NCBI RefSeq assembly: GCF_019599295.1
Contig: NZ_JAIEWN010000019.1
Span: 44,664-82,479 of the forward strand
Source: Oscillochloris sp. ZM17-4
GTDB taxonomy: Bacteria; Chloroflexota; Chloroflexia; Chloroflexales; Chloroflexaceae
Length of the DNA: 37,816 nt
Direction of reading: 5' to 3'
The position numbers were made by a program, and so were the translations under genes. Below, piece after piece: positions 1 to 7,925 of this stretch. The notes beneath the pieces are model-generated. The model was not told where the DNA came from. It made no database searches and worked only from the letters and a program-made list of their open reading frames with translations. Each line of letters begins with the position of its first letter. Position 1 is the first letter of the stretch.

Positions 1-206
1 ATACCCGCCATCAGCGGCGTGTGCGGCTGCGCTCAGGTGTGGGCCGGGAATGCCTGCTACAATGCCTGCGTGTGCGGCGTCGCCGCCCGACGGTCTCGAT
101 GATTTAAACGAAGTTTTTACTATTTAGTTATCCCCCGACAACAAACTCGATGCTACGCCCTATAGTGCATGCGGGCGCGGCGGATGTTACATGTGAGGAA
201 CATGTC

Positions 207-1721
207 GTGCCAATGAACCAGAGCCCCAGCGGCCGCCGGGGCGCCTACACCGGCGAGACCATGGCGGTAGGCCGGCGCCAGCCGGGCCGCCGGCCCGGCA
301 CGATCTGGCGGCGGGTTAAGCTCGGCCTTGCCCTGGCCCTGGCGGCCGCCCTGGTCGGCGCGGCCCTGCTCTACTGGCAGGTACACCGGCTGGCGGCGGC
401 GATCACGGTGCCCGAGGTGCGGCCGAACCCGACTCTGGCCACGCCGCTGGTGGGGGCGAACCTGCTGCTGATCGGCGTGGACGCCCGGCCAGACCACCCC
501 GAGGAGGGTGTGCGCAGCGACACGCTCATCCTGGCCCGCCTCGATGCGGCCGGGCGCTGGGTGAGCCTGCTCTCCATCCCGCGCGACACCCAGGTCGAGC
601 TGCCTGATGTGGGCACCACCAAGATCAATGTGGCCTACGGCCAGGGCTTCGCCCGCGCCGCGGAGCTCTACGGGCCGGACACCAGCCCCGAGCAGGGCGG
701 CATGGCCCTCGCCGCCCAGACCGTCGAGCGGTTCCTCGACCTGCGCCGCCACGGCATGCGGGTGGACTATACGGCCCAGGTGAATTTCGATGGCTTCGCC
801 GGGGTGATCGATGCCCTGGGCGGGGTCACGGTGGATGTGCCGACGCTGATCGTGGACGATGAGTACCCGACGCCGGACTTCGGCACGATGCGGGTGGAGT
901 TCCAGCCCGGCCCGCAGCGCATGGACGGCGCGCGCGCCCTGATCTACGCGCGCACCCGCCACGCCGACAGCGACTTCGGGCGGGCCGAGCGTCAGCAGCA
1001 GGTGCTGCGGGCCATCCTGCACGAGTTCCAGAGCAAGGGCGGGCCGGCCCAGGTGGCCGCCGTCCCCGCGCTGCTCGCCTCGGTGGCCGGCGAGGGCGGG
1101 GCCACGCCGCCGGTGCTGACGACCATGCCGATCGACCGGCTCGATGTGCTGCTCGGGCTGATGAGCCTGGCCGGCGGGCTCGACCCGGACTCGATCGGCC
1201 AGCTGCGGATCAGCCCTGATGTGGTCGGCCTGACAGAGAATGGCTCGAACCTGATCTGGAACGCCGAGGATATCCAGGCGCTGCTGGACACCTTCGCGGC
1301 GCCGCCGAGCGAGGGCCGCGAGGGGGCGACGGTGCAGGTGCTGAATGGCACGGGCACGCCCGGCCTGGCCCGCACGGTGAGCCTGGAGCTTGAGGGCGCG
1401 GGCTTCCGCATCCTGGTGCCCGACAACGCGCCCGAGGGCAGCTACCCGCGCACGACGGTCTACGACACCACCGGGAAGCCGGCCACCAGCCGACGCCTGG
1501 CGAAGACGCTGCATGCGTCCACCGTGCGCGGCGCGGCGCCGGGGGTGCTCAGCCAGGCTGATATTGTGGTGATCCTGGGGGGATATCCTTCTTCGTCAGG
1601 CCGCAGATCGCCGAAGCCGCCGCCGACCGTCATCGGCACCACCGTGACCTTGCTCTTCGGCAGGCCGAGGATGCGCGCCACCTCGTCGCGCACGCCGAAC
1701 TGGCCCTGGGTGGCGGTGTAG
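207..1721 (+). CDS. LytR-CpsA-Psr (LCP) family protein with LytR_C domain; 3' end replaced
   Basis: Membrane-anchored LCP proteins transfer lipid-linked glycopolymers to the cell wall or envelope; that role comes from the family. Seen: an Arg-rich cytoplasmic N-terminus, one membrane helix at about residues 37-59, the LCP domain at about 85-270 (motifs NLLLIGVDAR, SLLSIPRDTQVEL, the RTRHADSDFGRAERQQ Arg/Asp cluster) and a LytR_C domain at about 375-457 (VQVLNGTG...ADIVVILG). The GTG at 207 has GAGGA seven bases upstream; the ATG at 213 is the alternative start. Family similarity stops near base 1580. The remaining 45 or so codons are Pro/Arg/Ser-rich and are simply the antisense of the xanthine dehydrogenase-like fragment that converges on it. 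The natural C-terminus is therefore missing, though LCP and LytR_C are nearly whole, so function may survive. Confidence 0.85.
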   Translation: MPMNQSPSGRRGAYTGETMAVGRRQPGRRPGTIWRRVKLGLALALAAALVGAALLYWQVHRLAAAITVPEVRPNPTLATPLVGANLLLIGVDARPDHPEEGVRSDTLILARLDAAGRWVSLLSIPRDTQVELPDVGTTKINVAYGQGFARAAELYGPDTSPEQGGMALAAQTVERFLDLRRHGMRVDYTAQVNFDGFAGVIDALGGVTVDVPTLIVDDEYPTPDFGTMRVEFQPGPQRMDGARALIYARTRHADSDFGRAERQQQVLRAILHEFQSKGGPAQVAAVPALLASVAGEGGATPPVLTTMPIDRLDVLLGLMSLAGGLDPDSIGQLRISPDVVGLTENGSNLIWNAEDIQALLDTFAAPPSEGREGATVQVLNGTGTPGLARTVSLELEGAGFRILVPDNAPEGSYPRTTVYDTTGKPATSRRLAKTLHASTVRGAAPGVLSQADIVVILGGYPSSSGRRSPKPPPTVIGTTVTLLFGRPRMRATSSRTPNWPWVAV

Positions 1722-2422
1722 ATCGTCAGCGCGCGCTTGGCCGGGTCCACGTCCACAGCGCAGGCGTGGGGCTCCAGGTAGCCCTGGTGGATGATCGGGG
1801 TGCGGTAGCTGCGGGTGATCACCACGTCGGCGCTGGACAGGGCGGCGTCCACATCGCCGCGGGCGAAGCGCTTATGCTCGTGGATGTTCGAGGGCGTGTG
1901 CTCGCCCGAGTCATCCGCGCCACGGTCGCCGGCGGCGTGGGCGGCCGTCAGGTCGGCCCCGTCCTTGGGGGCACCGTTGGGCCAGATCACCTGCGCGTCG
2001 GGGGCCAGGGCCTGCTCAAAGCTGGCGACCACCGGCAGCGGGTCGTAGTCCACCATCACGGCGGCGGCACCGTCGGCGGCGGCGGACTCGCTCTCGGCGA
2101 GCACCAGAGCCACCGGCTCGCCGCGGTAGCGCACCATCTCCTCGGCCAGAGTCGTGCCCTGGCGCGAGCCGGCCAGCCGCCCCTTTGTGGGCAGGTCGGC
2201 GGCGGTGAGCACCGCCGCCACGCCAGGGATGGCGCTGGCCTCAGCCGTGTCAATCGCCAGGATCTTCGCGTGGGCGTAGGGGCTGAGCACCACGCGGGCG
2301 TAGAGCATATTCGGCATCACCACATCGCCGGAGTAGCGGGAGCGGCCGGTGATCTTCTCCAGGCCGTCGATGATCTTGCGGCCCTTGCCCAGGTGCGTGT
2401 ACTCGCTCGTCGTCGCCTTCAT
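1460..2422 (-). pseudogene. Xanthine/CO dehydrogenase family molybdopterin-binding subunit, N-terminal fragment
   Basis: Full-length members (about 750-800 aa) form the large catalytic subunit of molybdenum hydroxylases such as xanthine or CO dehydrogenase. Only about the first 275 residues are here: the a/b-hammerhead domain (GKITGRSRYSGD-like region, ARVVLSPYAHAKI, IPGVAAVLTAADLP) and the start of the Mo-binding domain (HQGYLEPHACAV, TQGQFGVRDEVARILGL, VGGGFG). After GGGFG, at about base 1612, similarity ends and the frame runs into the antisense of the LCP gene's 3' end until a stop at 1460. The start ATG at 2422 is preceded by GAGGAG. All later catalytic and cofactor-binding segments are missing, so no activity is expected. 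The gene was cut at a rearrangement or an assembly join. Confidence 0.8.
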
Positions 2423-2441
2423 AGGACTCCTCTGTGCCAGT

Positions 2442-2462
2442 GCAGATCGCAGATCGCAGATT
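2442..2462. repeat. Heptamer repeat, 3 units (GCAGATC/T)
   Basis: Three tandem 7-bp units, GCAGATC, GCAGATC and GCAGATT, lie 20 bp upstream of the xanthine dehydrogenase-like start codon. The unit is the same as in the larger palindromic array at 22915-22982. The rest of the 2423-2699 gap holds no gene I can support. Confidence 0.7.
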
Positions 2463-2699
2463 GGGATGGCGAGGGGAAGCCTACGGCCATACACAATCAG
2501 CTATCTACAAGGGTCGTGTGTTGAAAGATTGGGGGCAGACCTAACTGTACCACAACTAGGCGGGAGTAGGGGAAGATCCCGCGTACGACCAAAGGCTGAT
2601 CTCGGGGCAGCGGACGGGCGAAGAATCGGGAACTATCAGCCCAGCCACTGCGTTATAGTGGCAGATAGCACACACAGACGCCCACCCCGGAGGAAGCCG

Positions 2700-3605
2700 A
2701 TGCAAGCCATGAAGATCCTCGCCGCCGCCATGCTCGCCGCCATGCTCCTGGCCGCATGCGGCGGCGCGCAGTCCGCCAGCGCACCGATGCCGTCTGAGCC
2801 TGAGATGGCTATGGCCACCGCCGCGCCCATAGCCGCCGGCGCCCCCGCCGCCCTAGAGTCCTACGACAGCGCCGCCGGCGGCGCGGCCCAGAGCGCGCCC
2901 GCCAGCCAGGCCGCCGCCCAGCGCATGGTGATCAAGACCGCCAGCATCTCGCTGCAGGTCGCGAAGGTGCCCGACGCCGAGGCCAGCATCCGCGCCCGCG
3001 CCGAGCAGCTCGGCGGCTACGTGGTCAGCGTGCAGACCAACGGCAGCGGCGACCGCCAGACCTCCACGATCACCTTCCGCGTGCCCTCGGACAGCTTCGG
3101 CGCGGCCCTGGCCGACCTGGAGGGGCTGGCCAGCAAGGTGCTCTCGCGCAGCGTCGGCGGCGACGACGTGACCGCCGAGTTTGTGGATCTGGACTCGCGC
3201 TTGCGCAACCTGGAGGCCACCCGCACCCGCCTGCTCGACCTGCTCGCCAAGGCGACGAAGGTCGAGGACGCCCTGCAGGTGAATAACGCCCTCACCGATA
3301 TCCAGGGCCAGATCGAGCAGATCCAGGGCCGCATGAAGTACCTCAAGGACAGCGCGGCCATGGCCACGATCACCGCCGACCTCCAGCCGGTGCCGCCGCA
3401 GCCCTCGATCATCCCCGAGAGCGGCTGGCAGCCGCTGCGCGTGGCCCGCCAGGCCCTCGGCGACCTGCTGGAGTTTGGCCAGGGCCTGGCCGAGCTGGGC
3501 ATCGTCCTGCTGATCTGGTCGCCGGTGTGGCTGCCGCTGCTGCTGCTGGGCCGCTGGGGCTGGCGCCGGGCGACCCGCGGCCGGCGCAAGGCACCTGCGG
3601 CGTAG
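2700..3605 (+). CDS. DUF4349 domain lipoprotein
   Basis: This is a 301-aa envelope lipoprotein of unknown function. The start ATG at 2700 follows GGAGGA at 2689-2694. The N-terminus is a lipoprotein signal (hydrophobic stretch ending LLAACGG, Cys in the lipobox), followed by an Ala/Pro-rich linker of about 60 residues. The DUF4349 core at about 75-215 starts VIKTASISLQVAKV, contains FRVPSDSFGAALADLEGL and a helical segment (EFVDLDSRLRNLEATRTRLLDLL, here quoted only in part as DSRLRNLEATRTRLLDLL) likely to be coiled coil. A membrane helix near the C-terminus (LAELGIVLLIWSPVWLPLLL) precedes a short basic tail. Lipid anchor plus C-terminal helix suggests the coiled-coil core sits between two membrane attachments. 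It converges on the FHA gene, with a palindromic heptamer array between the two stops. Confidence 0.88.
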   Translation: MQAMKILAAAMLAAMLLAACGGAQSASAPMPSEPEMAMATAAPIAAGAPAALESYDSAAGGAAQSAPASQAAAQRMVIKTASISLQVAKVPDAEASIRARAEQLGGYVVSVQTNGSGDRQTSTITFRVPSDSFGAALADLEGLASKVLSRSVGGDDVTAEFVDLDSRLRNLEATRTRLLDLLAKATKVEDALQVNNALTDIQGQIEQIQGRMKYLKDSAAMATITADLQPVPPQPSIIPESGWQPLRVARQALGDLLEFGQGLAELGIVLLIWSPVWLPLLLLGRWGWRRATRGRRKAPAA

Positions 3606-3607
3606 CC

Positions 3608-3671
3608 GAATGTTGAATGTTGAATGTTGAATGCTGAATGCTCAGGCATTCAGCATTCAACATTCAACATT
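3608..3671. repeat. Palindromic heptamer array (GAATGTT/GAATGCT), likely bidirectional terminator
   Basis: Five tandem heptamers (GAATGTT three times, GAATGCT twice) are followed by their inverted copies. The perfect arms are 26 bp (3616-3641 and 3646-3671) around a TCAG loop. The array fills the gap between two convergent genes, and its last unit supplies the TAA stop (3670-3672) of the FHA gene. A long hairpin here could end transcription from both sides. Confidence 0.85.
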
Positions 3672-4419
3672 ACAGCCGCGTCGTCTGGGTGATGTAGCGG
3701 AAGAAGATGATCACATTGCCCAGCCGGATGCGCGTCCGGTCGCGCAGGGCGACTGTGCTGTTAGGGGCCATCGGTGCATCGTTGAGGAAGGTGCCGTTGG
3801 TGCTGCCGAGGTCGGTGACCGTCCACTGGCCCTCGGCGAGGCGGATGATCGCGTGCTGGCGGCTCACGCCCTGGGCGCTGCCGCCCACCGGGTGCAGGTC
3901 GATGTCGGGGGCGGCGCCGGCCGCCGCGTCGTACCAGCCGACCATGTAGGTTCCCTTGCCCGGGTCGAGCGGGATGCGCAGGTTGTTCGGCAGCACCACC
4001 TCGCAGGGGGCCAGGGCGGCCGGGGGCGCGGCCGGGCGAGTCATCTCCTCGTACTCCTGCTCAAACTGGCGCAGCTCGGCCCGGTTGCGCTCCAGCAGCA
4101 CGATCAGACGCTCCTGCTCCTCCTCAAGGGTGGCGATATCCTTGCGCCGGCGCTCGATGTCGCCGATCCGGGAGAGGATCTTGTCGTTCTTAGCGATCAC
4201 CCCGCGCAGCCGCTGGAGGTCGCCCTCGCGCACCGACAGGTCGGCGCGGGCCTTGGTGATGCCGTCCTCGGTGATCCGGCGCAGGCTCTCGTTCATCCCA
4301 TTCAGGGCGCGCTCGTTGCTGCTCACCCAGTCGCGCAGCTGCTTGACGTCCTTCTCCAGGGCGGCGAGCTGCTTGCGCGTGTCCTGGTTCTCCTTCTCAA
4401 ATGCGGCGCGGTCAAGCAT
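3670..4419 (-). CDS. FHA domain protein with N-terminal coiled coil
   Basis: FHA domains bind phosphothreonine peptides and usually work with Ser/Thr kinases. The protein is 249 aa. Residues 1 to about 130 are a charged, heptad-rich coiled coil (FEKENQDTRKQLAALEKDV, RDIERRRKDIATLEEEQERL region), then a short Pro/Ala linker, then an FHA domain at about 150-245 with the diagnostic SRQHAII and DLGSTNGTFLN motifs. The start ATG at 4419 follows AAGGAG. No kinase gene is adjacent. The stop codon lies inside the heptamer array shared with the DUF4349 gene. Cytoplasmic; its partner is unknown. Confidence 0.9.
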   Translation of the reverse strand: MLDRAAFEKENQDTRKQLAALEKDVKQLRDWVSSNERALNGMNESLRRITEDGITKARADLSVREGDLQRLRGVIAKNDKILSRIGDIERRRKDIATLEEEQERLIVLLERNRAELRQFEQEYEEMTRPAAPPAALAPCEVVLPNNLRIPLDPGKGTYMVGWYDAAAGAAPDIDLHPVGGSAQGVSRQHAIIRLAEGQWTVTDLGSTNGTFLNDAPMAPNSTVALRDRTRIRLGNVIIFFRYITQTTRL

Positions 4420-4438
4420 GGGTCGCTCCTTCGTATCT

Positions 4439-4565
4439 AATGCTGAATGTTGAATGGCGCGGATCCTGGCCTCGAATATGCCGTATGAGACGATCATTTG
4501 ATGGCACCCGGTTGCAGCCGACGGCTTGCTGCATTCAGCATTCAACATTCAGCATTCAACATTAT
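4439..4565. repeat. Heptamer arrays in inverted arrangement (AATGCTGAATG family)
   Basis: Positions 4439-4456 carry AATGCTGAATGTTGAATG, and 4539-4556 carry its exact 18-bp inverse, within a longer run of ATTCAGC/ATTCAAC heptamers at 4531-4563. The right array overlaps the TAA stop (4562-4564) of the nucleotidyltransferase-like gene. This is the same repeat family as 3608-3671, about 800 bp away. Confidence 0.8.
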
Positions 4566-5152
4566 CTTCGCAGCGCGCTCGACGAGATATCGGCGCGGAA
4601 GAGCGCCTCGGGGATGGGCGCGGCGAGGTCGGCGTAGCCCGGCGGGACCGTCAGGTCGGCGAGGGTCTGGAAGTGGCCGCCGACCAGTCGGCCGGCCACC
4701 AGGAGGCGGCAGCCGGCGGCGCGGATCTGGTCGAGGGCGGCGCGCAGGCCCGGCTCGCCGCCGTAGTAGCGCGGGTCGAGCAGGCGCACGGCGGTGTCGT
4801 AGCCGAGCACGAAGGCGCGGCCAGGGTAGAGGGCGGCCTTCTGCGCGAAGAGCGGCGCGGCCGAGAGGATGAGCACCGCCCGACCGGCGAACTGCGCGGC
4901 CCGGCGCGCGACCTCCTCGGCGGGGATGGCGCCCTTATCGGCGTTGCGCACGGCCAGCTCGAAGGCCGCCGGCTGGCCGCAGATCTGGGCGGCGGCGGCG
5001 GCCATGCCCAGGTGCCCCGCGTGCAGCGGGTTGAAGGCCCCGGAGAGGATCGGCCCGGCCGGGGGCGCATCGGCCAGCTGCGCGCCATCGGGGGCGATAG
5101 TGATGGTGCCGACCTTGCCGACGAGCAGATCGGCGAAGCGTGGGATGTCCAT
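4562..5152 (-). CDS. Nucleotidyltransferase (cytidylyltransferase/NadD-like) family protein
   Basis: The 196-aa product has the nucleotidyl-transferase signature of the HxGH superfamily: LSGAFNPLHAGHLGMA at about residues 36-51, with the H-A-G-H pair that binds the nucleotide phosphates. It also has a C-terminal region (FRADISSSALRR) resembling the ISSTxIR motif of NadD-type enzymes. Members adenylylate or cytidylylate small phosphorylated substrates. The substrate here is unknown; it is not a clear canonical NadD. I chose the start at 5152 because a perfect TATAAT lies at 5165-5160 on this strand, which would begin transcription at about the ATG and give a leaderless message. ATG 5161 is in frame but overlaps the -10 box. 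No Shine-Dalgarno is visible for either. Confidence 0.75.
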   Translation of the reverse strand: MDIPRFADLLVGKVGTITIAPDGAQLADAPPAGPILSGAFNPLHAGHLGMAAAAAQICGQPAAFELAVRNADKGAIPAEEVARRAAQFAGRAVLILSAAPLFAQKAALYPGRAFVLGYDTAVRLLDPRYYGGEPGLRAALDQIRAAGCRLLVAGRLVGGHFQTLADLTVPPGYADLAAPIPEALFRADISSSALRR

Positions 5153-5159
5153 GGCTCGC

Positions 5160-5165
5160 ATTATA
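5160..5165 (-). promoter_or_regulatory. -10 box TATAAT for the nucleotidyltransferase-like gene
   Basis: A consensus TATAAT on the minus strand ends 8 nt before the chosen ATG (5152), so the predicted transcript starts at or next to the start codon. The -35 region is poor (about CCGACT near 5184-5190). Confidence 0.5.
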
Positions 5166-5281
5166 GCGGGATTTGGGCGGTGGGAGTCGGAAGGCGGGCG
5201 CAGACATGCCCACCTTTCCCACACAGGCACAGGCTAAGATATACTTCAGCCGACATACATATACCCAGGAGTAACCGTAGT

Positions 5282-6946
5282 ATGCGCCAACGAGGCCCCG
5301 GCAGTCTCCCAGCTCAGCCCCCACCCCACGCCCGCCCGAGACTGACCTACCCCGCGCTGATCAGCGCGGCGCTGATTGTCGGGGCTATGTTGCGCCTGAT
5401 CGCAAATGACGCCCCCTTTGTGAGCAGCGACCACGCCGAGCTGGCTGCGATTGTCACCTTCTTCTACCCGCGCGGCCCCGGCTCGTTCATCGATCAGCCG
5501 CCCGTCATCTGGCAGATGCTGACAAGCGTCCACGGTATCTTGCCGCCCGCCCTCGGCATGGCCAGCATGACTCTCGTCGGGCTGGCGGGCATCACGATCA
5601 CCGAGTGGTGGTGGAACCTGCCCTTTGTTCTGGCGGGCCTCGCGACGATTCTGCTGGGCGCCCGCTTCGCGGAGGAGCTGGCGGGGCGCCGGGCGGGGGC
5701 CATCGCGGCCGTGCTGCTTGCCGTGCTGCCGATCCACGCGGTCACGACGCGGGCCTCGGGGCTGGGCCACATCACCCTGATGGGCCTCTGCCAGCTGGTG
5801 ACGCTGCGCGCCTTTGTGCGCTACTACGAGCAGCCGACCCCGGCCCATGCGCGCCGTGCCAGCCTGGCCCTCTGTGTGGCCCTGCTGGTCGAGCTCTTCT
5901 TCCCGGTGCTGCTGGCGCTGCTCTTCGCCGTCGGCATGCTCTGCGGGCCGGCCGAGTCCTCGCTCCGCGCGCGGCTGGCGGCCACCCGACGCCTCTTCAC
6001 GTCCCGGGCGGTCCTGCTGGCCCCGCTGCTGCTCATCTGCGCCAATGGGCTGATGATGGTCGCCTACGCGGCGGGATACCTGCCCCAGGGCGGCACCTTC
6101 TCGCGGCTATTCCAGGGCTCCGACCGGCAGCCGGGGCTCTTTCTCGGCGCATTCTGGGCCAATGGCAGCGTTATGGCCGGCTCGGTTGGATTCGCCCTGC
6201 TGGTCGTACTCGGCGCGCTCGGGCTCCCGGCGCTGCTGCGCCTTGATCGCCGGGCCGTCCCGCTGCTCTGGGCCTGCGCCTACCTGCTGCCCTTTATGAT
6301 CTTCACGCGCGCCAACTTCGTGGGCTACCTGCTGATGGGCGGCGTGGGGCTGGTCATCAACGCCGCGATCATGCTGGGCGCGCTGTGGGGCCGCGGCCGC
6401 GCCCCGAGGCTGCTGGTCGGGCTGCTTATGCCGGCCCTCGCGGCGGCCATGGCGCTCCAGTCGATCGCCATCATCTTCGGGGTCGGCCCCCTGGCCGGCG
6501 GCAGCATCGCCCAAGGCGGAGTGTCCGCCGACCAGGGGCTAAAGGCGGCTGCCTGGTGGGTCCGAAGCTCGACATCCACCCAAGACCTGATCTTCGCAGA
6601 TAGCCGGTTTGAGCCGTATCAGCTCTGGTACTACCTGCGTCGGCCGATGATCGCCCTGACCGACGCCGAGCGGCCCGAGGATGCCTATGTGGCCCTGGCC
6701 AAAAGCCCCGCGCGCCCCAAGCTCTACCTGCTGCCGCCCGAGCGCGCCGACATGCTCCTCGCATACGCCGAGGGAGACCCGCAGATCCTGCTGACCATCA
6801 CCGATCACGAGCGGCCGGTGCTTATGATCTACGGGTACGGCAGGGATGGCCCGCCCGCGCGTATCGAGGTCGCTGAGGGGAATCAACGCTTCGACCGCGA
6901 CCTCGGCGGCTTCCGCGCGATGTTCTCGCTCCACGGCGCGCAGTAG
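5282..6946 (+). CDS. GT39/ArnT-like glycosyltransferase, integral membrane protein
   Basis: The 554-aa protein looks like a dolichyl-phosphate-mannose/undecaprenyl-linked sugar transferase of the GT-C type: about 10 or more hydrophobic helices. The first extracytoplasmic loop carries an acidic site (SSDHAELAAI) followed by the family pattern FFYPRGPGSFIDQPPVIW, where these enzymes place catalytic acid residues. A soluble C-terminal region (about 410-554) has LIFADSRFEPYQLWYYLRRP and YLLPPERADMLLAYAEGDPQ, typical of PMT_2-type proteins. Such enzymes move sugars from lipid carriers to protein or glycan on the outer face of the membrane. The start ATG at 5282 has AGGAG at 5267-5271. The neighbour at 6961-7371 on the other strand is a remnant of a similar membrane enzyme. 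Confidence 0.8.
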   Translation: MRQRGPGSLPAQPPPHARPRLTYPALISAALIVGAMLRLIANDAPFVSSDHAELAAIVTFFYPRGPGSFIDQPPVIWQMLTSVHGILPPALGMASMTLVGLAGITITEWWWNLPFVLAGLATILLGARFAEELAGRRAGAIAAVLLAVLPIHAVTTRASGLGHITLMGLCQLVTLRAFVRYYEQPTPAHARRASLALCVALLVELFFPVLLALLFAVGMLCGPAESSLRARLAATRRLFTSRAVLLAPLLLICANGLMMVAYAAGYLPQGGTFSRLFQGSDRQPGLFLGAFWANGSVMAGSVGFALLVVLGALGLPALLRLDRRAVPLLWACAYLLPFMIFTRANFVGYLLMGGVGLVINAAIMLGALWGRGRAPRLLVGLLMPALAAAMALQSIAIIFGVGPLAGGSIAQGGVSADQGLKAAAWWVRSSTSTQDLIFADSRFEPYQLWYYLRRPMIALTDAERPEDAYVALAKSPARPKLYLLPPERADMLLAYAEGDPQILLTITDHERPVLMIYGYGRDGPPARIEVAEGNQRFDRDLGGFRAMFSLHGAQ

Positions 6947-6960
6947 GCGCACCACCTTGC

Positions 6961-7371
6961 TCAGATATGTCTGCCCAGCCGTGGCAGGCGGGCGCGCAAG
7001 CGCACGAGCAGCTGATGGATCTGCGGCACATCAATACCGCGCCGCAGCAGCATGATCAGCATCGGCAGGTAGAAGCATACCGTCGTAATCAGCTCGCCAT
7101 GGAGCTCATTGGGGAACCACACTCTGTACCCCACCCAGCCGAAGAAGGGGGAGCCGAGCGAGACGTTGGCGTAGGGGTCACGGCCGCTCAGCAAATCCTC
7201 CGCAGCGTGCAGGATCCAGGTGAAATCACCCGCGCCACCCTCAACGCTCAGACGATAGCCCCAGCAGATCAGGCCTGAGGCAACGCCAAAGATAAGGGCC
7301 AGCCTAAGCCGTGTGGTTCTGGGAAGTGGTGTGTTCAACAATGATAACTCTACATGAAGGCGGACGATCAC
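6961..7371 (-). pseudogene. Remnant of a polytopic membrane glycosyltransferase (internal deletion likely)
   Basis: The GTG-started frame encodes 136 aa. Its first half resembles the N-terminus of GT87/GT39-like membrane enzymes: one helix (LRLALIFGVASGLICWGYRL) and then DFTWILHAAEDLLSGRDPYANV, the typical first loop. The second half (SPFFGWVGYRVWFPNELHG, ITTVCFYLPMLIMLLRRGI) looks like the last helix and tail of the same kind of protein. About 300 middle residues are absent, so I read this as an in-frame deletion derivative. It could instead be a small two-to-three-helix protein. No Shine-Dalgarno is evident. Confidence 0.5.
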
Positions 7372-7469
7372 TCATGATAATTTGGCCCCCGCGCTGCGAC
7401 GTCAGTCGCGAGCTGAGACACCTACGCTCATAGTTTAACCCAAGGCTTATTCGCGCTAACAAAGGCCGC

Positions 7470-7515
7470 CCGCCCGCCGTCGCGGGCGGTTCTGGCGTCG
7501 GCGCAGGCCGACGCC
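7470..7515. repeat. Two adjacent GC hairpins
   Basis: CCGCCCGC (7470-7477) pairs with GCGGGCGG (7482-7489), and GGCGTCGGC (7494-7502) pairs with GCCGACGCC (7507-7515). They sit between the membrane-protein remnant and the promoter of the CoxG chimera. No gene is supported in 7372-7925. Confidence 0.65.
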
Positions 7516-7605
7516 CGGCGCGCAGCGCCCCGGCGACGCGGCTTCAGCCGCCCGCCATCGCCACCGTTGCACGAAGATTCGTGACACCCGTAGCCCATCG
7601 TTGCC

Positions 7606-7634
7606 TTGACAAGGGGATGGGCATCGGGTACGAT
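7606..7634 (+). promoter_or_regulatory. Sigma-70-type promoter for the coxG chimera
   Basis: TTGACA (7606-7611), a 17-bp spacer, then TACGAT (7629-7634). The expected transcript start is near 7641, which gives a 5' leader of about 285 nt before the GTG at 7926. Confidence 0.7.
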
Positions 7635-7925
7635 ACTGGCGGATCCCATAAGTAGCAATGTCATAACTTGTCGTAGACATCCCTAACGGATTGGCTCTGC
7701 GAAACGTTGCGCAGACCCGCCGCCAGAATGTCTGGTTGCCGGCGATGAGGCCTGCGCGCCACCCGTCCTGCTGTCTCAGCGCCCCGCAGGTTCCCCCGGC
7801 ACCCCACAAGCGCCCCATCGCCCTGGCCGCGGCCCTAAACGTCACCGAAACGTGCGCGTATACGCCCTCTCGCCGTCTGCCCTGGCGCACACTGGGCATT
7901 CGGCACTGACCTAAAGGAGCACAGC

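Noticed and set aside
153-1514. Long open frame opposite the LCP gene
   Set aside because: Arg/His/Gly/Ala-rich antisense of a high-GC gene; no domain and no start signal.
7691-7909. 72-codon frame upstream of the coxG chimera
   Set aside because: It lies in the mRNA leader, with no Shine-Dalgarno and random-looking composition.
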